Shown here piece by piece: positions 52,792 to 61,055 of a stretch of DNA of 64,000 bases. Where the stretch lies: contig CAZDEY010000001.1 in NCBI GenBank assembly GCA_964504565.1, positions 124,001 to 188,000 on the forward strand, given 5' to 3'. Each line of letters begins with the position of its first letter. The stretch's first letter is position 1. The notes under the pieces were generated by a model, which saw only the letters and a list, made by a program, of their open reading frames with translations, did no database searches and had not been told where the DNA came from. Position numbers and translations under genes: made by a program. The stretch is from Cesiribacter sp964504565 (GTDB lineage Bacteria > Bacteroidota > Bacteroidia > Cytophagales > Cyclobacteriaceae).

Positions 52792-53127
52792 ATGAATTAC
52801 CATAACCGGAAGTTTAGGCCTGTTTCTAGTTCAAATAATAGCGAAACGGATAGTTCTACCCTATTTCACTATCAGCAGATCGGTAACATAGTTACTGCTC
52901 AGTACAGCAGCCAAACTGTTGCTTTCGGTCATTTAATTGGGCTAGTCAACGAAAAAGGAATTATCGATATGCGCTACCATCAGGTAAACACCGGTGGTGA
53001 GTTAATGACCGGAACCTGCATTTCTACTCCTGAACTGCTTCCCAACGGAAAAATCAGGCTACACGAAAAATGGCTATGGACTTCGGGCGATAGATCCGCA
53101 GGAGAATCGGTGTTAGAAGAGGTTTAG
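52792..53127 (+). CDS. Small conserved protein (often labelled n-acetylglutamate synthase-like)
   Basis: 111 residues from the ATG at 52792; the longer frame starts at a TTG at 52696 and adds a non-conserved 32 residues. The product starts MNYHNRKFRPVSSS and has FHYQQIGNIVTAQYS, GHLIGLVNEKG, and PELLPNGKIRLHEKWLWTSGD, a family I recognise from Bacteroidetes. It is sometimes named n-acetylglutamate synthase, but I see no GNAT fold, so the name is doubtful. Soluble beta-barrel-like. Confidence 0.75.
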   Translation: MNYHNRKFRPVSSSNNSETDSSTLFHYQQIGNIVTAQYSSQTVAFGHLIGLVNEKGIIDMRYHQVNTGGELMTGTCISTPELLPNGKIRLHEKWLWTSGDRSAGESVLEEV

Positions 53128-53184
53128 GTAGCTGCCAAACTGGTCCATAGCGAAACGCTATAAGCAGAGCAAATACTTTATATG

Positions 53185-53219
53185 GCTCAAGTCTTAAATC
53201 TCACGTCTCCCATCTCCCC
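53185..53219. repeat. Degenerate heptamer array, reaching into the pfkB C-terminus
   Basis: Five 7-bp units, CTCAAGT, CTTAAAT, CTCACGT, CTCCCAT and CTCCCCT, run from 53185 to 53219. The pfkB stop codon (53194-53196) lies inside it, so the last residues RGDGRREI are encoded by repeat DNA. Same family as the arrays at 54151, 54601 and 58735. Confidence 0.8.
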
Positions 53220-54150
53220 TCTTAATCCAATTATAAATTTGCTCCACATCTTCCTTGCGGCAAAGCTCCGAACCGGGCGTCATGGTGGCAGCGGTACCAG
53301 CGGCTACGCCCCAGCGAATCATTTCCTGCTCGCTTTCGCCCCGGCTTAAACTTAACACCATACCCGCTACCATGCTATCGCCGGCGCCGACGGTGCTTTC
53401 TTGCTTTACGGTGGGCGGCGTTACATAAGTAATGCCGTTCTTGGTGGCCAGCATTGCGCCCCGGGCACCCAGGCTTACGGCCAGCATACTAGCCTTCTTA
53501 TCCTGAATTACCTGCTTGGCTACCTCTTCCTGGCTTTCGGCATCAATATGATCGTATCCCGCCAATCCGCTCAATTCTTTCAAATTAGGCTTCATTAGAC
53601 ACAGGCCTTCTTGAGCGGCCAGCTTTAGCGGCTCGCCCGAGGTATCAATTACGCAGAGCATATTCCGCTCCTGCGCCAGCTTGGCTATTTTACCGTAGAA
53701 GTCGGCCGGAGCGCCTTTAGGTAAGCTGCCGCTGGCTACCAGGTACTCTACTGAATCCGGCAGGTGCTCCAGCACTTTTAGCACCGAATTTAACTCTTCT
53801 TCGCTTACTTCAGCCCCGGGCATACCAAACCTAAACTGCTTCTCCGTAGATTTTTCAGTTACTACCAAGTTCTCGCGGGTTTCTTCCTGAGCGTGTACGC
53901 GCTGCTGCCTTATACCTTCTTCGTCTAGCAAATGTTGAATTTTATCGCCGGTAGCCCCGCCGGCCAGGTAAATGCAAATGGATTCACCCCCTAGTTTTTT
54001 AATAGCTCGGCTTACGTTAATTCCGCCCCCGCCCGGTTCCCAAACCGGCGGCTCGCAGCGCAGCTTATCATCCGGAACTAGTTGTTTAATGCTGGTGCTT
54101 TTGTCCAGCGCGGGGTTAAGGGTTAGGGTAGCTATTTTAGGGGTAGACAT
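53194..54150 (-). CDS. PfkB-type hexose/1-phosphofructokinase
   Basis: 318 residues from the ATG at 54150; the longer frame (start 54192) adds 14 residues read from repeat DNA (SQISNLKSQVSSL), so it is rejected. Ribokinase-fold kinase of the FruK/PfkB group: TLTLNPALDKS (about 7-17), GGGGINVSRAIKKLGG (about 41-56), and TVGAGDSMVAGMV (about 252-264) with the catalytic Asp. It phosphorylates fructose-1-phosphate, fructose-6-phosphate or tagatose-6-phosphate; which one is open. The C-terminus (RGDGRREI) is repeat-derived. It is the last gene of the minus-strand otsB-ATPase-(four-helix)-pfkB run. Confidence 0.88.
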   Translation of the reverse strand: MSTPKIATLTLNPALDKSTSIKQLVPDDKLRCEPPVWEPGGGGINVSRAIKKLGGESICIYLAGGATGDKIQHLLDEEGIRQQRVHAQEETRENLVVTEKSTEKQFRFGMPGAEVSEEELNSVLKVLEHLPDSVEYLVASGSLPKGAPADFYGKIAKLAQERNMLCVIDTSGEPLKLAAQEGLCLMKPNLKELSGLAGYDHIDAESQEEVAKQVIQDKKASMLAVSLGARGAMLATKNGITYVTPPTVKQESTVGAGDSMVAGMVLSLSRGESEQEMIRWGVAAGTAATMTPGSELCRKEDVEQIYNWIKRGDGRREI

Positions 54151-54206
54151 GAGACTTGAAACTTGAGACTTGAGATTTGAGATTTGAGACATCAGACTTG
54201 AGAAGG
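54151..54206. repeat. Degenerate heptamer array GAGACTT, 8 units (left border)
   Basis: Eight units: GAGACTT, GAAACTT, GAGACTT, GAGATTT, GAGATTT, GAGACAT, CAGACTT and GAGAAGG. It starts on the base next to the pfkB ATG and ends 13 bp before the four-helix-bundle gene stop. It is opposite in orientation to the 54601 array. Confidence 0.9.
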
Positions 54207-54218
54207 CAGATTAATTAC

Positions 54219-54575
54219 TTACCTACTTCGAAATTTCTTTATTAGAGTAAAGAGCATTTTTTGTATTTGTTGAAGTTGATTGTCTATATCTAGAAACCTA
54301 GCACTAGGTATAAGGTTAAGTTCTTTAGCTAATATTAATTGGGTTTCCACTTCGCATGATGAGCCTAAGCTTATAGATAAAAACTGAGCAAATTCTTTTT
54401 CGCTTCCTCGGCCTGCACCTTCAGCGATATTGGAGGGTACTGAAACCACACTTCTTTTCAATTGGTTGGCTAACCCAAAACGCTCATCAGACGGAAAATC
54501 AGCAATAACCACATAAACTTTTTTACTTAAGTCAATTGCCATCTGCCACACCTTCAGTTCTTTAAAATTATGCAT
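54219..54575 (-). CDS. Four-helix-bundle protein (S23/bAvd family)
   Basis: 118 residues, full length for the family. HNFKELKVWQMAIDLSKKVY at the N-terminus, SNIAEGAGRGSEKEFAQFLSIS (about 53-74) and a final helix are diagnostic of the S23/TIGR02436 family. Such proteins were first found in intervening sequences of 23S rRNA, and are related to the Avd accessory protein of diversity-generating retroelements, which binds nucleic acid. Here there is no rRNA or reverse transcriptase beside it; it stands between inverted heptamer arrays. The role of stand-alone chromosomal copies is not known. A+T-richer than its neighbours. Confidence 0.92.
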   Translation of the reverse strand: MHNFKELKVWQMAIDLSKKVYVVIADFPSDERFGLANQLKRSVVSVPSNIAEGAGRGSEKEFAQFLSISLGSSCEVETQLILAKELNLIPSARFLDIDNQLQQIQKMLFTLIKKFRSR

Positions 54576-54600
54576 AAGCTAATTATCTAATTGTACCTGA

Positions 54601-54635
54601 TCTCAAATCTCACGTCTCCTATCTCACATCTAACC
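54601..54635. repeat. Degenerate heptamer array TCTCAAA, 5 units (right border)
   Basis: Five units: TCTCAAA, TCTCACG, TCTCCTA, TCTCACA and TCTAACC. Its reverse complement reads like the 54151 array (TTTGAGA, CGTGAGA). It ends on the last base of the ATPase stop codon (54635-54637), so the two borders together fill the space between the ATPase stop and the pfkB start. Confidence 0.88.
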
Positions 54636-57600
54636 TACCACTTAGGCCACACTGCCTTTATTCCCTGAATTACCAGTATGGGAATCAGGGCGGCTACGGC
54701 TACTAAGCCCCAGAGTTGAGGGGTAAGGCCGTCTAGTTTTAGAAGTTCGGCCAGGCCTGGAATGAAGTAGCCGAGCATCAGGAAGGTGCCGCAGATAGCC
54801 AGCGCATACCATACGTACTTATTGCGCGTAACCTGGTTTCTGAATACCGGCTCGCGGCCTTCACGCATGTTAAATACGTGCAATAGCTGAGCGAATGCCA
54901 GGCTGAAGAAGGCTACATCGTTGGTGATATTATCCGGCTGGTTCCAACTGTATTTGGCGAATAGGTACGCGCCGGTTACGCTGGCGGTGATTATGAGTCC
55001 GTAGAGGCCAATTTGTAGCCAGTTGTGGCGGTTGATGATAGGCTCCTTAGGGTCTTTGGGCGGCTCTTCCATTACCTTATGCGTTCCGCGGCCTACGCCT
55101 AGTGCCAGGGCCGGAAATACATCGGAAAGCAAGTTTAGGAATAGGAGTTGCAGCGGATCTAGCGGCAATACAAACAGCGTAAAGCTTACTATTATTAGAA
55201 TTTCGGCCAGGTGGTAGCTAAGCTGGTACACAATAAACTTGCGGATATTCCCGAAGATGATCCGGCCCTCTTCAATGGCGTGTACAATAGAGCTAAATTT
55301 ATCATCTTTCAGCACCATATCGCTGACTTCCTGCGCTACTTGTGTACCGCGTTTGCCCATAGCAATACCAATGTTGGCGCGTTTTAGGGCCGGGGCATCG
55401 TTTACACCGTCGCCGGTCATGCCTACAATTTCGCCGCTGTTTTGGTAGTGTTTTATTAATTCCAGCTTTTGGCTAGGGTCAACGCGACTAAACACCGGAG
55501 TAGTCACCAGTACTTCGTCATCGTCCTTATCCAGTTCGGCCTGCAGGTTTTGGCCGTGCAGCACGGTATGGTCGCTTTCATTCTTTTCGTCTACCAGATG
55601 AACCTGACGCCCGATATTTTCGGCGGTGCCGGGGTGGTCGCCAGTTACCATTACTACTTTAATACCGGCGCGGCGGCACTCCTCAATAGCCTCGGCTACA
55701 TCGTGCCGGGGTGGGTCCAGAAAGCCTACCAAGCCGGTAAATACCATATTGTGCAGAAAGTCTTCGGCCTCGTCGCCCTGGGGTAGGGTATCGGTAGTTT
55801 TGTAGGCGAAACCAAGTACGCGCAGGCCGTCGTTACTGAGTTCATCGTTTTTCTTTAGCCAGTATTCGCGGTCTTCTTCGCTTAACTCCGTTTCCTGACC
55901 ATCAATAAGAATAGCTGAAGAGCGCTTGAGCATTGCATCGGCGGCACCTTTGCCGGCTACGTAAAATCCCCCATCTTCCTCATATACCGTACCCATCACC
56001 ATACTTTCCGAGTCGAAGGGGTCGTGCAGGCGGCGTTCCAGTTGTCGGCGTTTTTTATACAGATCCGGGTTTTCACTCTGAACGAAGTCCAGCAGGGCTA
56101 TTTCTAATGGGTCGCCGGTGCTGCGCTTTTCTTCCTCTTCTTCAATTTCTTCCTCTTCCTCCTCTTCTTCTATCTCATCGCTGTCTTCTTCATCCCTAAT
56201 TTTATTGCGCCGAATTTTAATGTTAATTTCTTCCTCATCTACCGAAACATCCACCGTGGTATCGCCTTCCTCGGAATGTACCTCTACGGTATCGCCCTTT
56301 ACTTTTACGTCTACCTCTTTTTCTTCGGCTTCGGCAGTTTCTTTGGCTGCATCGGTTTTGCCTACTCCAGCCATATTGATTGGTTTAGGTTTGTTTTCTT
56401 CTTCTGATTTAGGCGTGGGTTTAGGCTCTTCCTTCGCCTTCTCTTCACTGGCTTTTTCTTGTTTATTGGAAGGTTCTTCCGCTTTGGCTTCCTTATTTTC
56501 GGCCAGCAATTCTTCCTCTTCTACTACATCCTCTTCGCCGCTAAGGCTGGCATCATTGGCTAGTACCGAAATCTTGAGCATATGGTAGAGGTTGCTGCCT
56601 TCATCCGGCTTACTATCAAGTTCATCTTCACCAATGGTTATTCGTTCTTCATTAGGTAGAAAGAAGGTTTGCACCGACAGGCGGTTTTCGGTTAGCGTAC
56701 CGGTTTTATCGGTGAAAATTACGGTGGTTTCGCCCAGCGTTTCTACGGCAGCCAGGCGCTTTACAATCACGTTTTTCTTGGCCAGACGAAGCATGCCACG
56801 CGCTAGGGCAATGGAGGCCACAATAGGCAAGCCTTCCGGAATGGCGGCGATAGTCCAGGCTATGGAGGTTTGTATGAGCTGGTAAGTTTCTTTGCCCGAC
56901 CACCAGCCGAACAGGAAGAAAGCCGCCGCCAACCCCAGCGTAGCCCAGATAAGGTGACGGGCCAGTTTGCCCAGTTTTTTATTGAGCGGGGTATCATCTT
57001 CCTTGTCTTCGCTTACCATAGCCGAAATATTGCCCAGCTCGGTTTGCATACCGGTGGCAGTAACCACGGCCAGGCCGGTGCCGGTGGTTATGGCCGTACC
57101 CTTAAATAGCATATTGATACGGTCGGCCACGCCGGTTTCCTTTTCAATAGCCTCCAGGGTTTTATTCACCGGCACCGATTCACCGGTCAGTGGCGATTCA
57201 TCAACGCCTAGCTCGGCAGCCTTAACTACGCGGGCATCGGCAGCTACCAGGTCGCCGGCTTCTACCTTCAACAGATCGCCGGGCACTACCTCTTCGGCAT
57301 CAATAGTAGTGGGCTTGCCGTTGCGCACCACGGTACACTCAATTTTGTCCATCTCGCGCAGGGCTTCCATACTCTGCTGCGCCTGATACTCCATCCAGAA
57401 ACCGATAATAGTATTCACTAGTAATACTACTAATATGGCAATAGCTTCGGCATAGTCGCCAAAGAAGAAGGCTACCGCCGTAGCGGCCATTAGCAAATAC
57501 ACTACCGGGTTGTTAATCTGGCTCCAGATGATTTGCCAGATGCTTTTGCCTTCGTGTTCTTCCAACTGGTTTCGGCCGTACTTCTCTAGTCGTTTCTTAG

Positions 57601-57724
57601 CCTCAGCATCGCTAAGGCCCTGTTTCGGATCGGCGTCCAGCTTTTTAGCCACTTCCTCCCCTGATTTTCGGTAAGCACCTTCTACGGGTGATTTTGCCTT
57701 TTTTTCTTCTACTTTTTTGCTCAT
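54635..57724 (-). CDS. P-type cation-transporting ATPase with acidic insertion
   Basis: 1029 residues, a P2-type (Ca2+/Na+-type) ATPase. Motifs: TGES in DESPLTGESVPVNK (about 176-189), the phosphorylation site DKTGT in IFTDKTGTLTEN (about 337-348), MTGDGVNDAPALKRANIGIAMG (about 745-766). Transmembrane segments are four in the first half and six at the end. About residues 395-540, in the nucleotide-binding domain, are an unusual low-complexity insert rich in Glu, Lys, Pro and Asp (IEEEEEEEEIEEEEE). The ion is not decidable from sequence. The start overlaps the otsB stop by 4 bp. Confidence 0.9.
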   Translation of the reverse strand: MSKKVEEKKAKSPVEGAYRKSGEEVAKKLDADPKQGLSDAEAKKRLEKYGRNQLEEHEGKSIWQIIWSQINNPVVYLLMAATAVAFFFGDYAEAIAILVVLLVNTIIGFWMEYQAQQSMEALREMDKIECTVVRNGKPTTIDAEEVVPGDLLKVEAGDLVAADARVVKAAELGVDESPLTGESVPVNKTLEAIEKETGVADRINMLFKGTAITTGTGLAVVTATGMQTELGNISAMVSEDKEDDTPLNKKLGKLARHLIWATLGLAAAFFLFGWWSGKETYQLIQTSIAWTIAAIPEGLPIVASIALARGMLRLAKKNVIVKRLAAVETLGETTVIFTDKTGTLTENRLSVQTFFLPNEERITIGEDELDSKPDEGSNLYHMLKISVLANDASLSGEEDVVEEEELLAENKEAKAEEPSNKQEKASEEKAKEEPKPTPKSEEENKPKPINMAGVGKTDAAKETAEAEEKEVDVKVKGDTVEVHSEEGDTTVDVSVDEEEINIKIRRNKIRDEEDSDEIEEEEEEEEIEEEEEKRSTGDPLEIALLDFVQSENPDLYKKRRQLERRLHDPFDSESMVMGTVYEEDGGFYVAGKGAADAMLKRSSAILIDGQETELSEEDREYWLKKNDELSNDGLRVLGFAYKTTDTLPQGDEAEDFLHNMVFTGLVGFLDPPRHDVAEAIEECRRAGIKVVMVTGDHPGTAENIGRQVHLVDEKNESDHTVLHGQNLQAELDKDDDEVLVTTPVFSRVDPSQKLELIKHYQNSGEIVGMTGDGVNDAPALKRANIGIAMGKRGTQVAQEVSDMVLKDDKFSSIVHAIEEGRIIFGNIRKFIVYQLSYHLAEILIIVSFTLFVLPLDPLQLLFLNLLSDVFPALALGVGRGTHKVMEEPPKDPKEPIINRHNWLQIGLYGLIITASVTGAYLFAKYSWNQPDNITNDVAFFSLAFAQLLHVFNMREGREPVFRNQVTRNKYVWYALAICGTFLMLGYFIPGLAELLKLDGLTPQLWGLVAVAALIPILVIQGIKAVWPKW

Positions 57725-58524
57725 ACGGCTTCCGAAAGTTTTTGCAGAAAATCTTCAACCTCTATGGTATCCGCTACTATATAACGGGCCCAGGTTTTAT
57801 CGCCGTGGTCGCCGGCCAGTATGCCTATACCGCTTTGGTGAATTACCTTAAGGGCATCCTCATCGGTAACATCATCGCCAATGAAAATGGGTACGGTGTT
57901 CTTATCCTCGGCCAATTCATTCAGTAGCCACTCCAGCGCGCGGCCTTTGTGCCAATCGAAGTTGGGTTTAAGCTCGAAAATTTTTTTGCCGCCCACCAAT
58001 TTCAGTTTTGAACTATCGGCCACCGCCTTTTTTACCTCACTTTCAACTTCGGAAACCCTATCTTCCGGCGTATGCCGATAGTGTACGGCAATGGCGAACT
58101 TTTTGCGTTCGGCCCAGGCTCCCTCAATATGCTCAAGCTTTTCTTCTAAGCGTTTATGGGCTTTTCCTAAATCGGGCAGGGCTTCTACGCCACCTTCGTA
58201 CTGCATTTCTAAATTATTGGGTCCAGTTATATCGAAGCCGTGGCTGCCGGCGTATACCAAATTGTCCAGCCCAATTTTCTTGGCCACATCGGTTCGGTCG
58301 CGCCCGCTGAGTATGGCTACCGGCACTTGCGTGGCCAGCTTTTGTAAAATGCTACGTCCGCGTTCGCTCAAACCGGCATCCTCTGGGTCAGGCACAATGG
58401 GGGCTAGCGTACCGTCAAAATCCAGGAAGAGAAACAGATTTTTACCTCTAATCTCCTGCCAAATTGTATTGAACTGCTGGCTGGCATTGGGCAGGCTAGT
58501 GGGCTGGTTGGGGGCAGAAGTCAT
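57721..58524 (-). CDS. otsB: Trehalose-6-phosphate phosphatase
   Basis: 267 residues, HAD-superfamily trehalose phosphatase. The nucleophile motif is FLDFDGTLAPI (about 33-43), motif II is ILSGRDR (about 76-82), and motif III/IV is FIGDDVTDEDALKVIH (about 212-227). It makes trehalose from trehalose-6-phosphate, a stress protectant. The matching OtsA synthase is not in the window. Its stop overlaps the ATPase start by 4 bp, so it is the first gene of the operon. Confidence 0.92.
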   Translation of the reverse strand: MTSAPNQPTSLPNASQQFNTIWQEIRGKNLFLFLDFDGTLAPIVPDPEDAGLSERGRSILQKLATQVPVAILSGRDRTDVAKKIGLDNLVYAGSHGFDITGPNNLEMQYEGGVEALPDLGKAHKRLEEKLEHIEGAWAERKKFAIAVHYRHTPEDRVSEVESEVKKAVADSSKLKLVGGKKIFELKPNFDWHKGRALEWLLNELAEDKNTVPIFIGDDVTDEDALKVIHQSGIGILAGDHGDKTWARYIVADTIEVEDFLQKLSEAV

Positions 58525-58582
58525 GGCTTATGGTTGAGTGCAAAGTTTCCTTCGTTCTAACCAGAATATAGCTGATTGGTTA

Positions 58583-58650
58583 CAGACCTCACCCTAAGTT
58601 ATAGACCTCACCCTAACCCTCTCCTTGAAGAGAGGGAACTTATATATAGG
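58583..58650. repeat. Dispersed-type palindromic repeat, partly duplicated
   Basis: ATAGACCTCACCCTAACC is preceded by a truncated copy, ACAGACCTCACCCTAA. It continues into CCTCTCC-TTGA-AGAGAGGG, a small hairpin. I recognise the CCTCACCCTAACCCTCTCC string as a common dispersed repeat of many bacterial genomes. No gene is associated. Confidence 0.7.
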
Positions 58651-58734
58651 TATACAGGTGGGTGAGTCTTAATACAATGGCTCACTTCCACGCGGTGGCC
58701 GACTAAGTCCTACATTTTCATTCCTTATTCTAAT

Positions 58735-58769
58735 GTCTATTGTCTCAGGTCTATCGTCTCTCATCTAGA
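58735..58769. repeat. Degenerate heptamer array GTCTATT, 5 units
   Basis: GTCTATT, GTCTCAG, GTCTATC, GTCTCTC and ATCTAGA. Same heptamer family and orientation as 53185 and 54601, but here no four-helix-bundle gene is next to it. Confidence 0.7.
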
Positions 58770-58893
58770 TTGAAATAGGATAAAAACTGGAAACTATTTG
58801 AGTGCGTAAACTTTTTGGGCGGGTTTAGGCAATATCTTATGTAAGGTTTCAACAATTATTGCGCTTTCTTTCGTTAGATAGTTCCAAAGCGTG

Positions 58894-58901
58894 TATCTTT
58901 G
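58894..58901 (+). promoter_or_regulatory. Candidate -7 box (TATCTTTG)
   Basis: TATCTTTG fits TAnnTTTG, 73 bp upstream of the WG-repeat gene start. No clear -33 box. Confidence 0.4.
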
Positions 58902-58974
58902 AAAGTGGCATGATTATTTCATAAACCAGCTTATACTCAGGAAGAAAGATTTTTAACGGGAAGACGACAGTAGT

Positions 58975-60048
58975 ATGCCGGGAAGGCTTAAAATATTTTT
59001 GCTTATAAGCTTTATGCTCAGTTGGGTGGCCGCTCAGGCGCAGCAGCTCTACCCCATGCGCAAGCTGGATAAGTGGGGCTATATAAATGAGAAGGGCAGC
59101 TGGATTATTGAGCCGAAGTATCTAATGGCACATAACTTCAGCGATGGACTGGCTATAGTAAAGGATACTTACCAGGGCGGCGAGGTTTGGGATATTATCA
59201 ACGATAAAGGCCAAAAGGTAATTCAGAGCGAGTATTTTGGCTACGGCACTTTTCTTAAATTATACGACTATAAAGTAACTATACGGCCTACCCAGGTTTT
59301 TACCGAAGGTACCATACCAGTGGCAATTGAAATTCTGGACCCAAATTACCAGGGTTCTAACGTAAGCGGCTGGCTTAATAAGCAGGGCGAACTGGAGCTA
59401 TACGGCTACTACGATGAAGTTAACAACTTTTACGAAGGCTTGGCTAAGGTAAGAAAAGGCACTAAGTACGGTTATATTAATCCGGAAGGCGATTTTGTAA
59501 TTAAGCCTACCCTAACTGCCAGCGGTAATTTTTCGCATGGCTTAGCTCCGGCGCAGGACGATAATACCGGTAAGTGGGGCTTTATTAATCGAAAGGGCGA
59601 GTGGGCCATTCAGCCTAATTACAGTAAGGTTAAAGAATTTAGTAACGGACTGGCCGCCGTCTGGAAAGATTTTAAGTGGGGCTACATTAGCCCGGAAGGC
59701 GAATCTATAATTGAACCGCAGTACCGTTCGGCCGGGAATTTTGTGGATGGTTATGCCTTTATTACTACCGAAAACCAGAATTACTACATAAACCGCCAGG
59801 GCAAATCGGTATTTCCGGAGAGTATATACAAAAATGTATGTTATACCCGAGCCTTTGCCAACGGGGCCGCCATGCTAAGCGTAGCCCCGGATGAACAAAA
59901 GTGTCAAACCTTTAAATTGGCCGAAGATATAGTAGTGGAAGATACCAACCAGCTTATCTATATAAACACTCAGGGCGAAGTTTTCTACCGCCAGCCTAAA
60001 GACGAGTTTTATAAACTAAATAAAATACGCCCACCCCAAGGCGGTTAG
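58975..60048 (+). CDS. Exported WG-repeat protein
   Basis: 357 residues with a signal peptide (about 1-22, ends AAQAQ). The body carries at least five WG-type repeats of about 35-45 residues: KWGYINEKGSWIIEPKY, KYGYINPEGDFVIKPTL, KWGFINRKGEWAIQPNY, KWGYISPEGESIIEPQY and a final degenerate YYINRQGKSVFP. WG repeats form small beta modules, probably a protein-binding surface. Its own promoter candidate and divergent position suggest a single-gene unit. Confidence 0.88.
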   Translation: MPGRLKIFLLISFMLSWVAAQAQQLYPMRKLDKWGYINEKGSWIIEPKYLMAHNFSDGLAIVKDTYQGGEVWDIINDKGQKVIQSEYFGYGTFLKLYDYKVTIRPTQVFTEGTIPVAIEILDPNYQGSNVSGWLNKQGELELYGYYDEVNNFYEGLAKVRKGTKYGYINPEGDFVIKPTLTASGNFSHGLAPAQDDNTGKWGFINRKGEWAIQPNYSKVKEFSNGLAAVWKDFKWGYISPEGESIIEPQYRSAGNFVDGYAFITTENQNYYINRQGKSVFPESIYKNVCYTRAFANGAAMLSVAPDEQKCQTFKLAEDIVVEDTNQLIYINTQGEVFYRQPKDEFYKLNKIRPPQGG

Positions 60049-60146
60049 TTTAGTCTAAAGTTTACGGTTCACTAACCATACCCAGCTAAGGTGCAGTATA
60101 ACAGGTTAAGCTATTGCCTAAAAACCCTTATTAGTATTGCCTCTCC

Positions 60147-61055
60147 CTAAAACAACCAACTCAGGTGCGCGGTATAGGCTGCATTGGCTTGGATATGCCC
60201 GGCGGCCAAACTTTGGCTAAGAGGATGATTATACGCAAAACCTCCGGCTATTTTTCCTAAGAAAACATCTAGCCCCGCCGTTGCTAACAGAAGCTGGCCG
60301 CCGGTCTGGCGCAGTTGTTCGGCATCTTGTCGGTTGCGGTAAGCGTAGCTATATTGGGCACCCAGGCTGGGCATAAGCCCCCAATTTTTAATCTGTTTTA
60401 TATAGAACAAATTGCCGGCGCCGCCAAAGCGTTTGCCAAACTGGTAGCCCCCGGCATTAGGGTGCCAGTACTCGGCCAGGCCGGTGGCGGTAAACCCTAC
60501 TTTTGCCAAGCGGGCAGTATAATTTAGCTGACCAATATAGCCTAAGCTACCGCTGCCTAACTGGAAGTTGGGGTTAGCTACCTGCCCAGCATCTAGCTCG
60601 TTAAAATCGCTATTGCCGGTAGGCAACCGCAGGCCACCGCCCAGCCAAAGCTGGTGCTTAAGCAACTTATTATTCATCGAGGTAGAGGCATCGAGCAGAC
60701 GGTAATTCACCAGCAAGGAGGCATCGCCCAGGCCGCTGAGTTTTTTTTCCTGTGTAGCCGTACGCTGATTGTTGTAATTATAAGGAAGCGTGGCTAGTAG
60801 TTGCCAGCGCTCGCCTAAGTAGAAACGACCGTATAGCTCGGCGGCTCTAAATTCTTCGGTGGTGGCAAATAAGGTACTGCCTTGGTTTAGGTGACTGCTA
60901 AAACTACTTTGGCGGTAACGTATACCCAGCAAATGCTTTTCAAACTGGGGCATTATGCTAGAATAATAACTGTTCAGCCCACAGCCGCATACATCGCAGG
61001 CGCTGGCAGGTAAGCTTAACCCTAATAAAACTACCAGGGCGTATAGGTATTTCAT
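60147..61055 (-). CDS. Outer-membrane beta-barrel protein of the copper module
   Basis: 302 residues. Signal peptide (ending ASA, about 18), then a Cys motif CDVCGCGLNSYYSS (about 20-33) and alternating hydrophobic strands of a beta-barrel (LLGIRYRQSSFSS, YSYAYRNR, HLSWLF C-terminal aromatic end). It overlaps the peroxidase stop by 4 bp, so it belongs to the MbnP/MbnH operon. The N-terminal Cys motif may bind metal. I infer a transport or anchoring role; no substrate shown. Confidence 0.75.
   Translation of the reverse strand: MKYLYALVVLLGLSLPASACDVCGCGLNSYYSSIMPQFEKHLLGIRYRQSSFSSHLNQGSTLFATTEEFRAAELYGRFYLGERWQLLATLPYNYNNQRTATQEKKLSGLGDASLLVNYRLLDASTSMNNKLLKHQLWLGGGLRLPTGNSDFNELDAGQVANPNFQLGSGSLGYIGQLNYTARLAKVGFTATGLAEYWHPNAGGYQFGKRFGGAGNLFYIKQIKNWGLMPSLGAQYSYAYRNRQDAEQLRQTGGQLLLATAGLDVFLGKIAGGFAYNHPLSQSLAAGHIQANAAYTAHLSWLF

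Larger units (their letters stand above)
58525..58974. other. 450-bp divergent intergenic region with repeats and a promoter
   Basis: Between otsB and the WG-repeat gene. It holds a duplicated repeat (58583), a heptamer array (58735) and a candidate promoter (58894), listed separately. No gene is supported. Confidence 0.6.

Noticed and set aside
56118..56588. 156-codon Ser-rich plus-strand frame
   Set aside because: It is the antisense of the acidic Glu/Lys insert of the P-type ATPase; GAA/GAG runs read back as TCT/CTC Ser/Leu codons.
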